A DNA stretch of 42,958 bases from contig CAZCTN010000029.1 in NCBI GenBank assembly GCA_964501655.1, forward strand, positions 1 through 42,958. The letters run 5' to 3'. Under the pieces are notes generated by a model. The model did not search any database. It was not told the DNA's origin and saw nothing but the letters and a program-made list of their open reading frames with translations. This DNA comes from JAAYJK01 sp964501655. Its GTDB lineage: Bacteria > Bacillota > Syntrophomonadia > Syntrophomonadales > Syntrophomonadaceae. This document shows positions 40,669-42,958 of this stretch, one piece after another (within the stretch, counting starts at the first letter, position 1; each line of letters begins with the position of its first letter). Both the position numbers and the translations under genes were made by a program.

Positions 40669-40697
40669 TTGTGAATAAGAAAAAATGGTAATATAGT
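40669..40697 (+). promoter_or_regulatory. Promoter of the papain-fold hydrolase gene
   Basis: TTGTGA (40669-40674), 17 nt, TATAGT (40692-40697), 31 nt before the ATG at 40729. It lies in the short divergent region shared with the Hsp70-like operon, so control of the two may be linked. Confidence 0.5.
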
Positions 40698-40728
40698 TTA
40701 AACAGGACGTAGTACAGGAAGAGATATT

Positions 40729-41355
40729 ATGAATACTAATCAAAGAAGAAGGATGGATAGGTTCAGATTGTTGCTGTTTCCTCTTTTGACAGTATTGTTA
40801 GCCATGCTGCTGGTAAGCGGTAATCGGCCGGTATTTAATAATAGGGAAGCGGTCTTTTATACTTATATTGACAGTGCAGCCCGCGGGAATTTTGGTTATG
40901 GCACCAGTCTTAAATACGCCAATAATATTTCCTTTACCGGTTTGGAGAAAGGGGATATTATTCTGGGAGGCTATCCAGATTGTGCTTATGGGCGCTTTTC
41001 GCATGTGGCCATGTACATAGGCGAAGGAGAAGTTATCGAGGCTTTCGTTGACTATGGAGTTCACATTCGTCCCATCGAGCACTTCCGGGATTACAAGTAT
41101 GTCTGCCTGCTGCGGGTTCAGGCCGATCCGGAAATAAAGCAGCAGGCCGTGGATTATGCCTGCAGATTCCAGGGTAATATGTTTTATGCCCTGGCCTTTA
41201 AACCCGGTGATAGAATATGGAATTGCAGTAAAGTAATATGGAAAGCTTACCAGGAACAGGGGCTTGAACTGGATGAAAGCGGAGATCTGTGGATATCTCC
41301 GGATATTTTTTATAACAGTTCGCAAACAAGCTTAATCCGGAAAAGAGGATACTAG
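40729..41355 (+). CDS. Exported NlpC/P60-like (YiiX/YebB-type, permuted papain) hydrolase
   Basis: 208 aa. An N-terminal basic region and hydrophobic helix (RFRLLLFPLLTVLLAMLLVSG) form a signal or anchor. The permuted papain pattern follows: GLEKGDIILGG, then the catalytic His region RFSHVAMYIGEGEVIEAF, and downstream the Cys region RIWNCSKVIWKAY. His before Cys is the circularly permuted order of the YiiX/YaeF/LRAT-like branch. Substrates could be lipoprotein, amide or peptidoglycan bonds outside the membrane; none can be assigned. It is followed directly by a small membrane-protein gene (stop and start adjacent), so the two likely work together. Confidence 0.83.
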   Translation: MNTNQRRRMDRFRLLLFPLLTVLLAMLLVSGNRPVFNNREAVFYTYIDSAARGNFGYGTSLKYANNISFTGLEKGDIILGGYPDCAYGRFSHVAMYIGEGEVIEAFVDYGVHIRPIEHFRDYKYVCLLRVQADPEIKQQAVDYACRFQGNMFYALAFKPGDRIWNCSKVIWKAYQEQGLELDESGDLWISPDIFYNSSQTSLIRKRGY

Positions 41356-41775
41356 ATGCTGGTAAATACCATCAGACTGTATATTATTCATGTCAGTGCC
41401 ATAGCTGCAGGTATTCTGGGCAGTTATTACTCCGGGCTGGATATTATGACCGCCCTGGTGTACCTGCTGATCATTGCCTGGGAAGCCAGAAGAGCCGGTT
41501 CAATTTCCTTCCGCAACAACATTATAACCGCCTGCGTATGGCAAGCACCGGGAATATTTTTTGCTGTTCTATGTATAAGCTCTTTTGATCCTATGGGTCT
41601 ATATGAATATGCGATCTTCATCCTGCAGTTCTGGTTTACCCCCCTGCTGGGCCTGCTGTCTCTGGCCGGGATAAACTCCTATTTTGATAAACCATTGTAT
41701 TACTATCTTTTGATCTGTCTGCCTTTTATCAGCGTTTTATATTACCTGGGAGCAGCCGGTACAAGCAGGAGATGA
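41356..41775 (+). CDS. Small integral membrane protein, hypothetical
   Basis: 139 aa with about four hydrophobic segments (LYIIHVSAIAAGILGSYYSG, IMTALVYLLIIAWEA, IITACVWQAPGIFFAVLCI, FILQFWFTPLLGLLSLAG, YYYLLICLPFISVLYYLG). I do not recognise a family. The ATG follows directly after the stop of the hydrolase gene with no spacer, and AAAGAGGA lies about 10 nt upstream inside it, so translation is coupled. Its partner is presumably the exported hydrolase. Confidence 0.75.
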   Translation: MLVNTIRLYIIHVSAIAAGILGSYYSGLDIMTALVYLLIIAWEARRAGSISFRNNIITACVWQAPGIFFAVLCISSFDPMGLYEYAIFILQFWFTPLLGLLSLAGINSYFDKPLYYYLLICLPFISVLYYLGAAGTSRR

Positions 41776-42133
41776 TTTATCTGCCTAGTCAGAAACCGTG
41801 CGCTTGACTCACGTATAAAAGTCAGTGATACTGGTTCATGTGCTGCATTGGCAGCGCCTGTCTTCTAAAGTAAACAGATTACCTTAATTAAAAGGAACCT
41901 TTGAGCTTTAAAAGGTTGCAGTATCACCGACTGTAGCCTTATTATGCGCAGCCAGCCGCAAAATATTCTGGAAAATAATTACAGCAGCTACTGGTTCCTT
42001 TACAAATGCACTGAGGGTTTTCCCTTATGTTAAATAGTGGATACATATGCAGGGATATTTAATTCATTCCAGGCCTAAACGATGTTAGAATATATCTGGG
42101 AGTCTCAGCTAATATGGGGAGGTAAAGCAAGTT
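41776..42133. other. Non-coding gap with distant inverted repeats
   Basis: 358 nt without a credible ORF. Bases 41820-41833 (AGTCAGTGATACTG) match the complement of 41919-41932 in 13 of 14 positions, enclosing 85 nt with two smaller hairpins (GCTGC/GCAGC near 41841-41855; AACCTTT/AAAGGTT at about 41896-41917). The first arm itself contains CAGT-GAT-ACTG, a short palindrome. A promoter-like TTGACT (41804-41809) with GATACT (41827-41832) at 17 nt overlaps that arm. This could be a structured RNA or a pair of operator sites. Confidence 0.4.
42063..42091 (+). promoter_or_regulatory. Promoter of the HAD phosphatase gene
   Basis: TTCATT (42063-42068), 17 nt, TAGAAT (42086-42091) with an upstream TGT making an extended -10, 43 nt before the ATG at 42134. 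Confidence 0.5.
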
Positions 42134-42607
42134 ATGATCAAGATATCCATACCGGGGCGTCAGCTCACCCTGGTCCTAGACACTTTATTGCTGGATCTGA
42201 ATGGAACTCTGGCGGTTGATGGGATATTGCTGGAGGGGGTCAAGGAAAGGATAGAAGTGCTCCGGGATAAAGTCAAAATATATCTGTTAACTGCGGATAC
42301 TTTTGGAGCTGCCAGAGGTATTGCCGAGGAATTGGACATAGAGCTGCTGAAAGTTGGCCCGGAAGATGGCGGACAGGACAAACTCGATATGCTCAACACC
42401 TTGCAGGGAGAAAACTGCGCAGCAGTAGGGAATGGTTACAACGATCGATTGATGCTGGCAGCTGCTGGACTATCCATTGCCGTAATAGAGGGAGAGGGAT
42501 GTTCTGTCAAAGCACTGCAGGCGTCCGACATCGCTGTAAGGAGTATAAATGATGCCCTGGATCTGTTGATTAATCCCCTGCGCACAATAGCAACCTTGAG
42601 GTCTTAA
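42134..42607 (+). CDS. HAD-superfamily, soluble P-type ATPase-like phosphatase
   Basis: 157 aa, a small HAD protein without a large cap. Motif I is LLLDLNGTLAVDG (nucleophile Asp, but Asn at the second acidic position), the usual form of the soluble P-type-ATPase-like HAD group. YLLTADTFGAA is motif II-like. Motif IV is AVGNGYNDRLML (Asp). The end, DIAVRSINDALDLLINPLRTIATLR, is also typical. It begins with IKISIPGRQLTLVLDTLLLD, a characteristic opening strand. Activity and substrate are unknown. GGGGAGG lies 11 nt before the ATG. It has its own promoter and no clear operon partner. Confidence 0.85.
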   Translation: MIKISIPGRQLTLVLDTLLLDLNGTLAVDGILLEGVKERIEVLRDKVKIYLLTADTFGAARGIAEELDIELLKVGPEDGGQDKLDMLNTLQGENCAAVGNGYNDRLMLAAAGLSIAVIEGEGCSVKALQASDIAVRSINDALDLLINPLRTIATLRS

Positions 42608-42919
42608 CCCCGGCATAAAAAACTCTGGGTGCAGCCATCGAAACAGGGGTATTATTCTTTTCGGGGCGATATTGTATACAATAATGTATATAATGTTAGC
42701 GTATTCTATGCTTTTGGATTAAAAAGTATAGTAATTAACAGAGTTTTAACACTAATGTGAGTCATATTTATATTATAATGTAGTAACACATGGCTGATGT
42801 TAATCATAATTGCTGATTTATGAAGTGCTGTACAACATATTAACACGGTTGTGTTTTAAGATCGCCATTATCAGATATCGTTTTATATTTAAGATAATAC
42901 GAAGGAAAGGAGAGAGAGC
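42608..42919. other. AT-rich intergenic region with palindrome and TATAAT elements
   Basis: 312 nt without an ORF. It holds the perfect 12-bp palindrome ATTGTATACAAT (42671-42682), immediately followed by a TATAAT (42689-42694), and a second TATAAT at 42774-42779. The palindrome has the TGTATACA core seen in sites for FadR-subfamily GntR regulators; this is only a resemblance. No clear -35 fits either -10. Confidence 0.4.
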
Positions 42920-42958
42920 ATGAAGCAAACCCTGAGCCTGGGAGCAAGAAGCGCAGAA
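42920..42958 (+). CDS. Start of an unidentified gene (cut by the window end)
   Basis: ATG at 42920 with AAGGAGAGAGAG 2-13 nt upstream, reading MKQTLSLGARSAE before the sequence ends. Thirteen codons are too few to identify. The strong ribosome site makes a real start likely. Confidence 0.55.
   Translation, partial: MKQTLSLGARSAE

Noticed and set aside
41820..41932. 6S RNA or other known structured RNA
   Set aside because: Too short and without the known central bubble layout; no recognisable T-box, SRP or riboswitch consensus.
1..42958. CRISPR array, tRNA or intact IS element anywhere in the window
   Set aside because: No regularly spaced direct repeats, tRNA-like folds or transposase ORFs were seen by eye; the palindromic elements have no transposase.

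Overview
The window looks like chromosome from a strictly anaerobic, low-to-mid GC Firmicute of the Syntrophomonas type (butyrate/fatty-acid oxidising syntroph). The pointers are strong GGAGG ribosome binding sites with frequent GTG/TTG starts, the pcrA-ligA-gatCAB block, a ~612-aa acyl-CoA dehydrogenase facing a GPR1/FUN34/YaaH (acetate) transporter, and a homocitrate-synthase-like protein next to NADP isocitrate dehydrogenase. The genus is an inference; no rRNA or other taxonomic marker lies in the window. I see no tRNA, rRNA, CRISPR array, intact IS element or phage.

Layout. 1-1190: a perfect palindromic hairpin repeat, a SAM methyltransferase and a small membrane ORF. 1206-6906: trpEGDCF plus a DAHP synthase, without trpBA. 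The trpE start codon lies inside a run of (G/U)AG triplets spaced every 5 nt, which is the binding-site signature of TRAP (MtrB). A second run with the same period ends just before trpD. 7011-8148: superoxide dismutase and RidA, convergent. 8313-12303 (minus): a MacAB-like export system (permease, ATPase, membrane-fusion adaptor) with a YIP1-family membrane protein, preceded by a decayed membrane-protein/HTH gene pair. 12992-15105: PAP2 phosphatase, a 47-aa Cys-rich protein, an Smr-domain protein and a DUF1287 protein. 15353-22896: pcrA, ligA, gatC, gatA, gatB. 23137-26634: (homo)citrate-synthase-like protein, icd, metF. 26754-30060: a hybrid histidine kinase with receiver and Hpt domains, divergent from a secreted glucosaminidase. 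30344-33453: acetate-transporter-family protein and acyl-CoA dehydrogenase, divergent. 33789-34292: a MerR-type regulator. 34323-40610 (minus): five tightly packed genes. One encodes an Hsp70/actin-fold ATPase with a non-canonical C-terminus and four encode proteins I do not recognise. 40729-42607: a permuted papain-fold hydrolase, a small membrane protein and a soluble P-type-ATPase-like HAD phosphatase. A new gene begins at 42920.

How the genes may work together. The trp operon turns chorismate into indole-glycerol phosphate and also encodes the first shikimate enzyme. It appears to be under translational control at two points by a tryptophan-sensing RNA-binding protein. The citrate-synthase-like/icd pair could make 2-oxoglutarate, possibly by the Re-citrate synthase route used by several anaerobes. 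Acyl-CoA dehydrogenase plus an acetate exporter fits fatty-acid oxidation to acetate.

The best candidate for an undescribed system is the Hsp70-like five-gene operon (34323-40610). The best regulatory finding is the pair of TRAP-like RNA sites.
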